Assembly: GCA_020186115.1 (NCBI GenBank)
Contig: WSYJ01000153.1
Span: 1 to 64,000 of the forward strand
DNA: 64,000 bases
Direction: 5' to 3'
DNA from: Histomonas meleagridis
Lineage: Eukaryota; Parabasalia; Tritrichomonadida; Dientamoebidae
The first letter of the stretch is position 1. Every line of letters starts with the position of its first letter. Positions 48,851 through 60,158 of the stretch are shown here, in pieces. The notes below the pieces were generated by a model. The model was not told the DNA's origin, did no database searches, and was given only the letters and a program-made list of their open reading frames with translations. Made by a program: the position numbers and the translations under genes.

Positions 48851-51800
48851 TTACTTTGTCAGCACCTTTTTCACGAAAAACATTTTCACGTTCTTTTCTC
48901 TTATTTCCTTTTCCTTATCTATCACAAACTCTCTCTTGTCCATCAAGTCCATTGCCTCCTTGTTCATTTTGATTATTCCTATGCTTTCGTCCTCCAGAAA
49001 CACCATCACTGTCTCCAACAAGTTTCCGACCAATTCGAATGTTGGATAACTTTTACATAATATATTACCTGCGATTGGTCCTCCGAACACAATTGCTATG
49101 TTAAATGTAATGTCCAACATCAATTGTTCACTTAAATCGTCCGTTGCGTTAATGATTTCATTACAAAAGTTTAATGATTGCGCAATTTGTAGTTTTGGTT
49201 GATCAGCGAAATCGAACAAACCACTACATAATATAATGTTTTGTTCATTTTTCTTCATTATTATCAACGACGGATATTTCTTTATGATATCATCGAAATA
49301 TAAATAAATTTTCCGTAATATTTCAAATGTTTGTTTTGGCGTCATATTAAATACACTATCTAAAATACCAATGATTTCGATTGATATTATTGTACAATTA
49401 TCAGAGACATAATAAGAAGAATCATCTTTTTCATGTTGATCTAAACCATACATTATTGATTTCGGTAAATGTTTTTGTATTATTTCTTCTGTCTTTTGTT
49501 TGGATTCGATTGCATTTAGTCGTAAGTCTTCTTCTTTCTTCATACTATGAATACTTAATGCTAACGAATTAATGTTTTCATTCATTTGACTATGAATACC
49601 TATTAAATCGATTTGTGATAATGCATTATTTATGTTAACTCTAATTGAAATCGAATTTATTTCATTTTGTTTAATTCGTTCAATGTTTATATATAAATCA
49701 GAGACATTATTAGTATTATTATCTATGTATGGTATAAATGTAGTTAAATGACTACCAATGACTTGTTGATTGATCATTCCAGTAATGTTTTCTGCGGATT
49801 TATTAATTGATATAATAGTTAAATCAGGATTAATTAATATGATTGGATATGATAATGAAGAAATTATCGTTTGTGCAGGTGATAAATATTTTTTATCTTC
49901 ATCTTCTTCTTTGTTATCAATGATTAATTCCATTAATGAGTTGTTTTCAATGATTGATTCTGGTGGTAAGAATCGAATTAATGTTTTAACTCCATCGATA
50001 AATTTATTAAATGAATTATATAATAAAAATTGTAATATAAATAATATAATTGATATGAACATAAATATAATAGAAAACATTTGAGTTTCATTTGTAAATG
50101 TGGCTGTTTGTGAATTACCATAAGTTTCGAAATAATTTTGAAATGTGATTAAATTATCGTATAAATAAAATTCACATAATAATACTAAATTCGAATATTT
50201 TTCTTCCGAATTTAAATTTATGTTTTTCGCTCCTTTTAATTGTATTGTTTGAATTAAACTCTTTAATAATATATCTGCTTGAATTATCTTTCGATCTAAT
50301 GATAAACAATTATAAAATTTATAAATTTCGGTATATAAATCATTACAAGTATCAGTGAAATGGATTTCATCTAAATCTTCATCAACACCCATAAAACGAA
50401 CTACTTCTTCATTACCAGTTAACATTGAAGTCCATGAATCTTTAAATGTTTCATATGTAGGTAATAAGAACTTTGTTAATTCGTTAATGTCATTTTCATT
50501 AGATAATGAACAAATATAACCTATTAAACCAACTGTTTCATATAATGATCCAAATCGTGTATTCGCTATGTTAAACCATACGATTAATTTACCTATGTCT
50601 TGTATACGTAATCGTGCGATATAAAAGACTAATACTATCATTACTGTATTAGTTATTAATGTGATTATTGTCATATAAGGTAAAAATATATATGAAAAAT
50701 TATGTTTGATTAATAATTGTGTAGAACTTTTAGTTTTCCTATTTTTCTTTGATTTATCAAGTTTCGAAATTGATTTTAATGATAATTTAATTGTATCTTT
50801 CTTAACTTCTTTTAATACTTTTATTATATTATTACAATTTCTATATAAAGAACTAATAGAATAAAATTGTAATCCAGCAAACATTATGAAAAATAATATC
50901 GAAATTAATAATAATAATATTAAATATATATCATAAACAGAATTAACATAATCATTACCATCACTAGCGATTCCATCTTTAATTTTAGCCAAGTTTTCAT
51001 TGATATGAAATATATTATATGAACCAGTATATAATGAATCCAAATAATTTATTGTATTCTTTTGTTCACTTTCCCAATAACCAGTCGAATGTAAATAATA
51101 ATTTAATGATTCAAAGATTACACCTCTAATCGACTTTTGTTCACTATTTAATTGTTGGATATGTAAATTCATTGATAAATTCATAGAAAACATTTGATAT
51201 AATAAGTCTTCAAATGTTGCGCCTCTTTTATCTGATTGACTTAATAAACTATTCATTAATTCTAATAAATTAATGATTCCATTTTTCGATTGTTTTGATA
51301 TAATTATTTCCCCATTATTTAATGAGTTATTATTCGATGTAATATTAATAATTGGATAATGTGTATATTCATTAACTTTATTTAACCCTTCAAATTCATT
51401 AATTAATGGATGTGTATTAAATAATAATGATGAAATAAATGTCGAATATTCAGATGATATATAAGTATCACCAAAATATAATATTTCTTCAACAATAGCA
51501 TAAATACCTGAAGTAGGTGATAGAATTGTAATACAAAATATTATTAAAAATAATACAATGAAAATAGCTTGAAGTATTGTAATGAATTTCGACGTCTTTA
51601 ATCCAGGATATTCGAAAGTATTTAATGCATTTTGTAATGATAATCTTAAACGTGAATTCTTTATCATTCCGGTAGTAACTTCTTCTAATTTTTGTCCAAT
51701 TTCACTTCCATTCGTAGAACTACTTAATAAAGAACTTAATAAAGATGCATCAGCATTATTATTAAGTTTACTTTTCTTATCATTATTTTCGATGAATTCA

Positions 51801-53566
51801 CCTCTAATATTAACTATTTCATTAATTAAATATTTTGGGAATATATTCATTAATGAAACGAATGAATGATCGACATTTAAATGTTTCCCTTGTTCTAACA
51901 TCATCGCTTTATAATACCATTTACTTGCTTCTTTAAAATCTCCTGCTCCTTCTATTAAGAAGTTACAATATTCTTTACTAATCTCTATGTTATTTGGATA
52001 TTTATCTGATAAATCAAAATATATTGTACGATATTTATTACTTGTATCTTGTATAGTAACTATTTGATGGAAATCAATTTTCGAATGTGGTAATGAAATC
52101 TCATTCCAAAATTGTCGAATTGAACGTATAGCATCTGATGATTCTTTTGATATTTTATTAATCTTTGAAAAAGCTTCTCGTGGTAATGACGATTGTCTTA
52201 ACACATGAATTTTCTTCATTTGGTAAATTAAGAATTGATAAAATATTGTTAAGTTTTTATATTGTTGTAATAATGATAAACAATGTCCTAAAAGAAAATG
52301 TTTACCTGTAAAAAATGATATCGCTTGTGTAGTTTCAATTAATACATCTAATGATTTATAATTCTCAATCATAAATTTAGGTAATGAAAAATCAATAAAA
52401 AAATCACATGCATATGCAATACCAACTCGTAAATATGATGATATATAATTCTCATCAATTTCATACTCTTGTAATTGTTTCTTTTTGATTTCTTCTGTTC
52501 TTTCAATCCCATCAGGTAATGAAGAATATGATAATGATTTAATAATTTTGTTTTTCTTAATAATGAGAATGATTGACATTACAACAAACTCTATAACTAA
52601 TATACAAATTGAAACTAATAAAAAAATCGTTTCTGACATTTTAACTCCAAATATCATTGGTACAATTACTATTTGTGTGGATAGATAAAATCCTGGAATT
52701 AATGAAGTCACATAATGCATGAAAAAGAAATGAAATGGAAATTGAAATATTTTAAGTTGAGAATATATTAAAAAAATTAAAACAATGATCTGGACGATAA
52801 AAGTGACCCACGATGGAAATAAACTTAAAATTGGGCCGAAAAATGATGTGATGGCTGTAAAGGAATAAAAGACACTAACAATGGTGGGATCCCAGGCTGA
52901 AAATGGCGTATAAGTAAAGACTGTATTACGACATGTTAAGCCATATGAAAAAATTCCATAAAATAATAATCCAAAAGAAAATATAGTGGAAATTATAGCA
53001 ACAGCTAAAGTATAGCCAGTGGTCGTATTAGAAGTGGCTTCAATCCCAAGATTATAAACTGCATATCCGGCAAATGTTGGAAACCAGCCAAGACAACATG
53101 GTACAACAATAATCTGTATAACGTGGGAAATGTATAAAAAGGGTTTGGAGTATTGTCGTGTTTTTGAATATAAAACTGTTACAATAATATGCCATCCAAA
53201 AATCAATACACATACTACAAACATAATGATATAGTATAAAATTGTTCTATCCCAGTTTACTTTTGTTATTCCAAAATCAAGTGCATACTGAATAAAATGA
53301 ATAAAACGAAACTTACTATCTTCATTTGGATAAATTTGTAGGTTTAATGGCCAGTAACAACATACAATAACTTGAACAACTAGAAGAAGAATTTCTAGTA
53401 GGTAAAAAGGAAGAGGAATATGAACAAATTGAGAAATTTCGGAATAAAGTGGATAAAGTAATGATTCGCGTTTCTGAGCTGAAATTATTTGATCATCAAT
53501 AGTTGTGAGATGGGTAGTCTGAATTGTGGAAGAATTTATAGAAGAATTATTCTCGATTGTGCTCAT
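48851..53566 (-). CDS. Multi-membrane PAS/cyclase-like protein, probably non-catalytic
   Basis: The 1,571-residue protein has many N-terminal membrane helices (about 50-340), a soluble helical region, more membrane segments (about 660, 870, 960, 1170), a PAS-like domain (about 1235-1350, SLSYPIILINPDLTIISINKS) and a C-terminal class III cyclase fold (about 1380-1520). This layout is a large family in trichomonads. Key residues differ. The first metal Asp is Glu (ISIEIIG, 1394-1400). The second metal site GD reads NE. The Asn and Arg of the transition-state motif are replaced in GNLLETVMVFLED. It is likely a sensor or partner without cyclase activity. ATG 53566. Confidence 0.75.
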   Translation of the reverse strand: MSTIENNSSINSSTIQTTHLTTIDDQIISAQKRESLLYPLYSEISQFVHIPLPFYLLEILLLVVQVIVCCYWPLNLQIYPNEDSKFRFIHFIQYALDFGITKVNWDRTILYYIIMFVVCVLIFGWHIIVTVLYSKTRQYSKPFLYISHVIQIIVVPCCLGWFPTFAGYAVYNLGIEATSNTTTGYTLAVAIISTIFSFGLLFYGIFSYGLTCRNTVFTYTPFSAWDPTIVSVFYSFTAITSFFGPILSLFPSWVTFIVQIIVLIFLIYSQLKIFQFPFHFFFMHYVTSLIPGFYLSTQIVIVPMIFGVKMSETIFLLVSICILVIEFVVMSIILIIKKNKIIKSLSYSSLPDGIERTEEIKKKQLQEYEIDENYISSYLRVGIAYACDFFIDFSLPKFMIENYKSLDVLIETTQAISFFTGKHFLLGHCLSLLQQYKNLTIFYQFLIYQMKKIHVLRQSSLPREAFSKINKISKESSDAIRSIRQFWNEISLPHSKIDFHQIVTIQDTSNKYRTIYFDLSDKYPNNIEISKEYCNFLIEGAGDFKEASKWYYKAMMLEQGKHLNVDHSFVSLMNIFPKYLINEIVNIRGEFIENNDKKSKLNNNADASLLSSLLSSSTNGSEIGQKLEEVTTGMIKNSRLRLSLQNALNTFEYPGLKTSKFITILQAIFIVLFLIIFCITILSPTSGIYAIVEEILYFGDTYISSEYSTFISSLLFNTHPLINEFEGLNKVNEYTHYPIINITSNNNSLNNGEIIISKQSKNGIINLLELMNSLLSQSDKRGATFEDLLYQMFSMNLSMNLHIQQLNSEQKSIRGVIFESLNYYLHSTGYWESEQKNTINYLDSLYTGSYNIFHINENLAKIKDGIASDGNDYVNSVYDIYLILLLLISILFFIMFAGLQFYSISSLYRNCNNIIKVLKEVKKDTIKLSLKSISKLDKSKKNRKTKSSTQLLIKHNFSYIFLPYMTIITLITNTVMIVLVFYIARLRIQDIGKLIVWFNIANTRFGSLYETVGLIGYICSLSNENDINELTKFLLPTYETFKDSWTSMLTGNEEVVRFMGVDEDLDEIHFTDTCNDLYTEIYKFYNCLSLDRKIIQADILLKSLIQTIQLKGAKNINLNSEEKYSNLVLLCEFYLYDNLITFQNYFETYGNSQTATFTNETQMFSIIFMFISIILFILQFLLYNSFNKFIDGVKTLIRFLPPESIIENNSLMELIIDNKEEDEDKKYLSPAQTIISSLSYPIILINPDLTIISINKSAENITGMINQQVIGSHLTTFIPYIDNNTNNVSDLYINIERIKQNEINSISIRVNINNALSQIDLIGIHSQMNENINSLALSIHSMKKEEDLRLNAIESKQKTEEIIQKHLPKSIMYGLDQHEKDDSSYYVSDNCTIISIEIIGILDSVFNMTPKQTFEILRKIYLYFDDIIKKYPSLIIMKKNEQNIILCSGLFDFADQPKLQIAQSLNFCNEIINATDDLSEQLMLDITFNIAIVFGGPIAGNILCKSYPTFELVGNLLETVMVFLEDESIGIIKMNKEAMDLMDKREFVIDKEKEIREKNVKMFFVKKVLTK

Positions 53567-54644
53567 ATAACTGGATTTTGGAACGTTTTAACTCAATCAT
53601 TCAAAACAACTTTTTGAAACCATTATACGCTGACAACATTTTTTTTTGAAAGTAATGTGAAGTGTTTGAGTTTTTAATGACGCTGGAGTTTATCTCAATA
53701 AATTGATCTGATTCAAAATTGAAAAACAAATATCTCATTATATACACATGAAATTAATATTTAAAATTCACATTAAAATCGACATTCATGTTGTATGTAA
53801 TTAAGAATGAAAAATATTTTTTAAATTAATGTAATAATTCAAAATTCTGATTTAAATTTGATTATAAATTGGTCGAAAACTCCTTTTTACACATTCAAAA
53901 TAGAACGATTGAAATTTGAATTAAACTTGGTTGTGGAAAATTGACACATTTCGATCGGGTTAATAGAATTACATTCAAAAAGTGAAGTGATGACTGCCAA
54001 ATTTTTCCATCAGTTATTTTATAACTCGCATCGAAAATAGCCGTTGTTTCAGGACTAAAGCCGTTAAAAATTTCACCTCATCTGTTTACAGTCACATCGC
54101 CGTTAATGTAAGCACTCGAACAATGAAAAAACTTGCAATAAGTTGAAAATTTTTAACATAAAAAATATCCATCACTTAAATGCAATTGCCAGTCAGTTAA
54201 GCATTTAAATTTAATGAATTGAAACAAAAAAATTTCAATGTTGATATTTGATATTTTGGAAAAAAAGATATATATATTTTATAAAAAAATCAAATGGCAA
54301 ACATGAGTGTTTTCAACAAGCATAACAGAACAACATGATATTACTCTCATTCAAATTTAAAAATGAAAAAAATAAGCTAACGAGATTATAAAATGTGTGT
54401 TATTGTTGTTCAGTTAACTGGGCTGACTGGTTAAACCATGATTTATTTCAGTTTGTATTTTGCATATAAAATGGAAAATTTTAATTATCCATATTTTTTT
54501 TTAGATTTTTAATTGGCATAGTATTATCATTTAAAAAATCCGTGATTTTGAAATTAACTTGAACCAGTAACAAAGAGATGTCTGATTTTTTCATCTTCAT
54601 GTTTGAGGTGCCCCATTTTGTTTCTCTTTCGGTTTGCGTAGAAG
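53567..54644. other. Intergenic region between divergent genes
   Basis: No gene over about 1.1 kb. TTTCAAAAAGTTG lies about 42 nt before the cyclase-like ATG (minus strand). ATTCAAAAAGTGAAG at 53973-53987 stands just before a 16-codon frame (ATG 53990). Nothing else is recognised. Confidence 0.4.
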
Positions 54645-56039
54645 ATGAACATTATCCCAAAAAATAACATTGGAATTCAATTTCCAAAAAGAACTTTCAC
54701 CAATAGAAGCCAAACGCAACACGAAATATTCCAGCAAAAAAAATATGAAAATTATCAAATCCCGCCATATTTATCAAGCTTCAAAGATATTAATTATTTA
54801 ATGATAACAAAAGTTGACGTTTCAAATTGTCCTATTGTTAATTTTGACGGAATTATCAATCTTAAAAATATTGAAATTTTGATCATGAAAAACACATTAA
54901 TTACTTCTTTCAAATACGCGACTGCTCTTCCTAAATTGAAAAATATTGACATTACAGAAACACCAATCATGGCACGTCTTTATGTACGTGAAATGGTGCT
55001 TTTTGCATTTGGTTTTTCCATTGAAGTTATCAATGGAAATGATGTCACACCCATAGAGAAAAGACTCCAAGAAACAAGTGATCTTTTAGAGATTCAACAA
55101 ATAATCCGAAATGGCTCATTTTTATTTTCATATCCATTTCACAATTCAACAGATTCCTTTCTTTCATCAAATTTTGGCTTTATTCCACCTCCTTCACATA
55201 ATACACCAAATCCAGTGAATACTCCAATTCAATCATTTGACAAATTAATTTCAAATTTAAATGACCGTATTAATACCATCAAAAAAGGTAGAATTGCATG
55301 GCAATCCAAGACATGTCTTTTCGAAATCTTTAAGCAAAAACGTATTCCACCTGATTTTCAAAGATTACAAATTCTTATTGAATCCACAAAACCACCGCCG
55401 AACTATGAAGAGAACTTCAATAAACTCAAGAGCGAACAGAATTCTTCTATTGAAAGAGCAGCACAGATCCATCGCGAAATAGAAGAAATTTCTTCAGCTC
55501 TTTCGGAAACAAAACAGAAACTCAAAAACGAAACTGAAAAAAATCTAAATTTAAGAAGTAAGCTAAATAAAATTCAAAAGCTAAAGACAGAAGAAGACAT
55601 CGTTAAGGAAAGAGATGCTCTAAAACAAGACAACGAAGCTCTTTTGAGAAAAAATCAAGAACTTAATTCGATGTATTTAATTCTTAAACAAAAATTGGAA
55701 AAGATGGAAAACGATTGCAACGAATTCAAAGATGAGTTAGTTAAGTGTTTTAAGTTGTCTTTAGATGAGAATAATATGGGAAATTTAATAACAAAAATAA
55801 AGTCTCTTAAAAATGGACAAATTCCAAAGGAACCAACTGATAGTGAGGGAAATGCCACAGCAACGGATGAAGAAGAGTTTAAAAGTCTTTTAAAAAGTAA
55901 TGATGAACTTGAAAATAGAATCAACCATCTACAGAGCGAAAATGAAACGTTATACAAGCGTTTAAAAAATGAGATGGAAGAAAAGATAAGAGCTCTGAGA
56001 ATCCAATTGGCAGAAGCAAAAAATGAACAGAATCGTTGA
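54645..56039 (+). CDS. Leucine-rich-repeat protein with coiled-coil tail
   Basis: The 464-residue protein has a short LRR region (about 45-120: INYLMITKVDVSNCPI, LKNIEILIMKNTLIT, LPKLKNIDITETPI) capped by ARLYVREMVLFAFG, then a linker. From about 250 it is a long coiled coil rich in Lys, Glu and Leu. An LRR cap plus coiled coil is common among trichomonad and ciliary/cytoskeletal proteins. No signal peptide, so it is cytoplasmic. ATG 54645 follows a GC-richer leader. The function is not known. Confidence 0.65.
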   Translation: MNIIPKNNIGIQFPKRTFTNRSQTQHEIFQQKKYENYQIPPYLSSFKDINYLMITKVDVSNCPIVNFDGIINLKNIEILIMKNTLITSFKYATALPKLKNIDITETPIMARLYVREMVLFAFGFSIEVINGNDVTPIEKRLQETSDLLEIQQIIRNGSFLFSYPFHNSTDSFLSSNFGFIPPPSHNTPNPVNTPIQSFDKLISNLNDRINTIKKGRIAWQSKTCLFEIFKQKRIPPDFQRLQILIESTKPPPNYEENFNKLKSEQNSSIERAAQIHREIEEISSALSETKQKLKNETEKNLNLRSKLNKIQKLKTEEDIVKERDALKQDNEALLRKNQELNSMYLILKQKLEKMENDCNEFKDELVKCFKLSLDENNMGNLITKIKSLKNGQIPKEPTDSEGNATATDEEEFKSLLKSNDELENRINHLQSENETLYKRLKNEMEEKIRALRIQLAEAKNEQNR

Positions 56040-56850
56040 GCTACTTCTTGACAAAAAGTGTCAAAATATCACTTTTTGAAAGATATATTCAGAAAGTGCT
56101 CTTCATGTCGATCGACAGGTTTGAATAACGGTGTATAAATTCAAATCTATTATTGCCTTTACAAATATTTGGTTAAATATTTGTTTTTATTACAATAAAC
56201 TTTCAACGGACCTTCAATTTTTTATTAGTAAATTTTGATAAAATCATATGCAGATGTAAAAACATTTGATGAATTAAATTATTTATTGAATAAATTTCCC
56301 TTTGCAGGTATGAATGGAAAAAAATTACTGAATATAAAAATAAATTAATTATAATCATTGATTTATCTTGCTACATATATGTAGATGATAAAGCATTTAC
56401 AAAATGTAAATTTTTATAAGAATTGTTTATATTCTAAATCCGAGGTGCCTTTATTTATTCTTTTTGAAAGCTGCATGAAACGCTATTAGAAAAAAATCAT
56501 ATTGCATTTCCATTAATTAGAAAAACTTTTCATTTTCAAGTGTACTAAAAAAAATTAAAAGGAAAACACGTTATAAGAGTGTGAAATAATCCAAAAAAAG
56601 ATTTAATCTTATAGAATTTTGCATGAAGTGATATTATATTCCTGGTTAAAAGGATTAAAAAATAAGTTCAATGATTTTCATTCATAAAAATAATCTCAAA
56701 ATTTTCGTTACAACTACAAATAATACTTTACAAATTTTTCATACATTAAAGCATTGTAATATTTCACGAATCAAAATTTAGAAAACATAAATTTATATTA
56801 ATTCTTTCTAATTATTTCCAAAAACATTTTTTATACACAAAAAAATATAT
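56040..56850. other. Spacer with a hairpin after the stop codon
   Basis: CAAAAAGTG (56052-56060) and CACTTTTTG (56070-56078) are exact inverted copies around 9 nt, just after the LRR gene's stop. No gene in the rest. Confidence 0.45.
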
Positions 56851-58194
56851 TTATATATATAAAAGCGATGACTCATCTATACAGTACGGGATCAAATCCA
56901 ATCCGAATTTATCCACCAGCTTCAAATAGTTTTCTCCATCTATTGACGGCATTGACAATGGGTTCAAAGGCTCAATACCTTTAGCCAGCATTTTGATTGT
57001 ATCTGCATGTACACAGTTACCAATTGCTTTCAACAAAACGTCGTAAGTTCTAACGATCGCTTCTTTACCTTTATAACTTTGTTCGACTGAATCCGCTTCC
57101 TTTAATTCATTTAACAAGTTCGGGATTACTGGGAACAGAAAGTTCGATGCAGTGTTTAACCCCAACGTGAGTAAAGCAGAAGCGGCGCCAAACTTTTGGG
57201 GTATCGAATTGTTCCCGACGATGACGGTTAGAAGATTTGATGTGGTCATCGGCTCAACGTTCGGATAATTCGCTATAGAACGATCTATGAGGACCTTGAA
57301 CAAGTCGCAGGCGTATGAGCGTATCAGTAGTTGACGCGAGATGTCATTTGACATGATTCGTGGACTGACTAAAAATGTTAAAGCTACTGTTAATAGGGTC
57401 TGTAAATAGATGTCAATTGAAAGTTCCTCGTTTTTACATAATGACTTCATGATGGAAACCGATAATAAAAGTTTCTCATAATCTTTGGGATAATCATTGA
57501 TAATGGTTTGGGAAAATTGGATAAAGTATGGAATAAGAGTTTCAAGACAATTCTCTTTGCGGAGTTGTTGCAGCATTTTTTCACGATGATGGAAATCATT
57601 AGAAAGTAGATTCTTACGGGCTGTTTGATAGTAAAGCTTAAATTCATAAGAAAAACTATGCTTAGATGAGATGGTAAAATCGGATTCTAGATTGTTTTGC
57701 CAATTGGAAAAATTTACAAACAATTGTTTTTCACCAAGATCTGATGTCTCAGCTTCTGATGGTTGGCCTGTTCCAAGAGCTTCTTGACTTCTTAGTGGTT
57801 GGCCCATTACTGCAAGCCATTCTAGATCATATGAAATATCTAATGGATATGGCTTTAATTCAAAACGCATAAATGATTCAATATTAACAGGGTAGTCCAT
57901 ATAAACTAATAAATTAAGGGCATCTATAGTTCCAATATTTTCGAAATTGATTTCCTTTCCATCTGTATATCCAAATAGTGGTTCTAATTTGTTTGATTCA
58001 AGAGCCATGTTAATATGTGATACTTTAAGAGTTCTGCAGTGATGAATTTGCATCATCTGTATTGAATCACCTAAAATTTTTATGATATCTCGCTTTACTT
58101 GATGATATATTTTAGACGCAATTGATTCTTTGACGTGTGATATTCCGATTGAATTCGCAATTGTGGAAATAGTTGGAAAAATTGCTTGCGACAT
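56851..58194 (-). CDS. TAF6: TFIID/SAGA-type subunit TAF6
   Basis: The 447-residue protein starts MSQAIFPTIS with a histone fold (about 1-72: TIANSIGISHVKESIASKIYH, then ILGDSIQMMQIHHCRTLKVSHINMALES). It has the TAF6 linker hallmark DLEWLAVMGQP (about 125-135). The C-terminal HEAT-like domain occupies about 190-445. TAF6 pairs with TAF9 through the histone fold in TFIID and SAGA and supports core-promoter recognition. The start is ATG 58194 (TTG 58209 rejected by family pattern). Upstream GTGCAATTTGGCAC is palindromic and overlaps an AAAAGTGCC motif. Confidence 0.85.
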   Translation of the reverse strand: MSQAIFPTISTIANSIGISHVKESIASKIYHQVKRDIIKILGDSIQMMQIHHCRTLKVSHINMALESNKLEPLFGYTDGKEINFENIGTIDALNLLVYMDYPVNIESFMRFELKPYPLDISYDLEWLAVMGQPLRSQEALGTGQPSEAETSDLGEKQLFVNFSNWQNNLESDFTISSKHSFSYEFKLYYQTARKNLLSNDFHHREKMLQQLRKENCLETLIPYFIQFSQTIINDYPKDYEKLLLSVSIMKSLCKNEELSIDIYLQTLLTVALTFLVSPRIMSNDISRQLLIRSYACDLFKVLIDRSIANYPNVEPMTTSNLLTVIVGNNSIPQKFGAASALLTLGLNTASNFLFPVIPNLLNELKEADSVEQSYKGKEAIVRTYDVLLKAIGNCVHADTIKMLAKGIEPLNPLSMPSIDGENYLKLVDKFGLDLIPYCIDESSLLYI

Positions 58195-58564
58195 TATGAA
58201 AAGTGCCAAATTGCACTTTCATATAAGCGAAATGTGATGCGAAAATTTCAGTAGCCAAAAACCGAAATGTAAACTATTGATTGAATTAACAATTCCCAAT
58301 CTGTAAAACAAAAGAATTTATAGCATCATTTTAACTCTACAAATATTAAAAGAAAAAAAAATATTCAAACCATACCTTATTACATGGTTTTACTAAAGTC
58401 AATTTACAAATTTGTACAATAAAAGCATGTTTTCTTATAATTTGGAATAAAATAACAATTAAATACAACATAACATTGTTTGGGCTAATGATAAAAAATA
58501 TTTAAACATTTGTTTTAAAATTATTTTAATTCCAGTTTATTATAAAAACAAAAAAATTAACATA
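58195..58564. other. Spacer between two minus-strand genes
   Basis: Holds the TAF6 promoter with the GTGCAATTTGGCAC palindrome (about 58205-58220). Otherwise nothing is recognised. Confidence 0.4.
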
Positions 58565-59917
58565 TCAATCTATTTCTAGTGCGTGCCTTAACATTAATGC
58601 CTTTCCGGCCACTTCTTCATTTGCATCATTTGTTACATTTTCTAAGAAAATTGCCAATCTTTCCAAAAAAAGAGGAAACTGTCGAATTTTATCTTTAAAT
58701 TTTGTTTCCAATTGTTCGAATGCTATCAACGCCTTAATGATCATATTAATTTTAGCGTTATCCAAACAATCGAACAAAACATTAACAGTTGCATCATTCG
58801 AAATAATATTTATAACTTGTTCTAGATTCGAATAGTACAAAACAGTTATTATCATATACGCAAAAGATTTCGTTGATTTATATGAAACAATTCGAAATTG
58901 TAAATATTCCCAATTAAACAAATTCAACTTTTCTAACTCAGGAATTAGGACCATTTTCTTATCGATGAAATTCGAAACGAAAAAGAATAAACCTTGTGCG
59001 AAAGTATCCAAATCTTGGAATGAAAGAGCTTTCGCACAACAAGAAACAAGATCAAAACCATTAATTAAGTTATAAGCTTCTTGTGTTTGATCTTTTAAAA
59101 TTTGTCCTAAACATAAATAACTATTTGTCCAATAGACACTATAATCATCACATAAAATCTCAAGAATATTAGAAACAAATCCGCTCGTAAAAAATATGGT
59201 GTTATCAAAGATGGGATTAACCATTAAATTCTTTGAGTAACTTAATGTGTTATCAACAAACATTCCAAGGTTTTGGCGATTTGACAATATGGATGAATAC
59301 ATATGTATCAGTTGTTGTGAATATGGTGTGGGATATTGTGATAATGAAAGAAGCCCATCAATGACGGGATCGAGAAGTGTAAATGAATGAAAATCAGATA
59401 AATTAAGGGCATTAAGAAGTCGTTGAAATTCATTTACATAAAGTTCTACAAATCGGCATTCAATACATGCATAAAATATTTCTTCGCCCTCCTTAAGGAG
59501 GTTACTAAAAATTGAAAATATGGTACGTCTTATGAAATTATTATCAATTTGCTGTAAAAACAAAATGAGAATTGGGAAAATTTGTAATTTAAATAATTGA
59601 CGAGATGCTTCGTGAGATGAAAATATAAAATATTTCATTACAACAAGCGTTTTTTTAACTATTTCTATATTTGGAATATTTACTAAAATATTTAAAAATA
59701 TTTTAAAACAATAATCGATATTGAATTCGCATGAAGAATCTTCTATGATAGATAAAATCTCATTTAAATGACTTATTACGTCAGATATTGGAAATTGAGG
59801 AGATGTAATTAACATTTCAATAGAATGAAGGTGATTTGTCAATACCTCTGATGCAGAAATTCCTAAGTTTATCTCACTGATCAAATGAAATGGATCTTTT
59901 TGATTTTTTTCGATCAT
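58565..59917 (-). CDS. Armadillo/HEAT-like helical protein
   Basis: The 450-residue protein from ATG 59917 (an upstream TTG is less likely) is helix after helix with armadillo-type spacing, for example FPILILFLQQIDNNFIRRTIFSIFSNLL and VIDGLLSLSQYP. It ends ANEEVAGKALMLRHALEID. Such solenoids bind partner proteins; importin-alpha- or beta-catenin-like roles are common, but no diagnostic motif is visible. It lies divergently 241 bp from the BspA-like gene. Confidence 0.55.
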   Translation of the reverse strand: MIEKNQKDPFHLISEINLGISASEVLTNHLHSIEMLITSPQFPISDVISHLNEILSIIEDSSCEFNIDYCFKIFLNILVNIPNIEIVKKTLVVMKYFIFSSHEASRQLFKLQIFPILILFLQQIDNNFIRRTIFSIFSNLLKEGEEIFYACIECRFVELYVNEFQRLLNALNLSDFHSFTLLDPVIDGLLSLSQYPTPYSQQLIHMYSSILSNRQNLGMFVDNTLSYSKNLMVNPIFDNTIFFTSGFVSNILEILCDDYSVYWTNSYLCLGQILKDQTQEAYNLINGFDLVSCCAKALSFQDLDTFAQGLFFFVSNFIDKKMVLIPELEKLNLFNWEYLQFRIVSYKSTKSFAYMIITVLYYSNLEQVINIISNDATVNVLFDCLDNAKINMIIKALIAFEQLETKFKDKIRQFPLFLERLAIFLENVTNDANEEVAGKALMLRHALEID

Positions 59918-60158
59918 GAAAGATTGCTGAAAACACAAACGGTCGACATCTGGCCGTTTGAAGTCATGACGAAAATTTAAAACAAATTATTCGAAAAAAA
60001 ATCATCTTCCAAGTGAAAAGTTAGTTGCCTCAAAATTGAATTTGCCATTAGACTGAAGTAAACCACTTGATTTGATTGGAATATAACTTTTTAAACATAC
60101 ATTGTTTTTGAAAATGTTTTTTTAATTGGCTCTTCGGTTTTTTCGAGGCCATTTTGAG

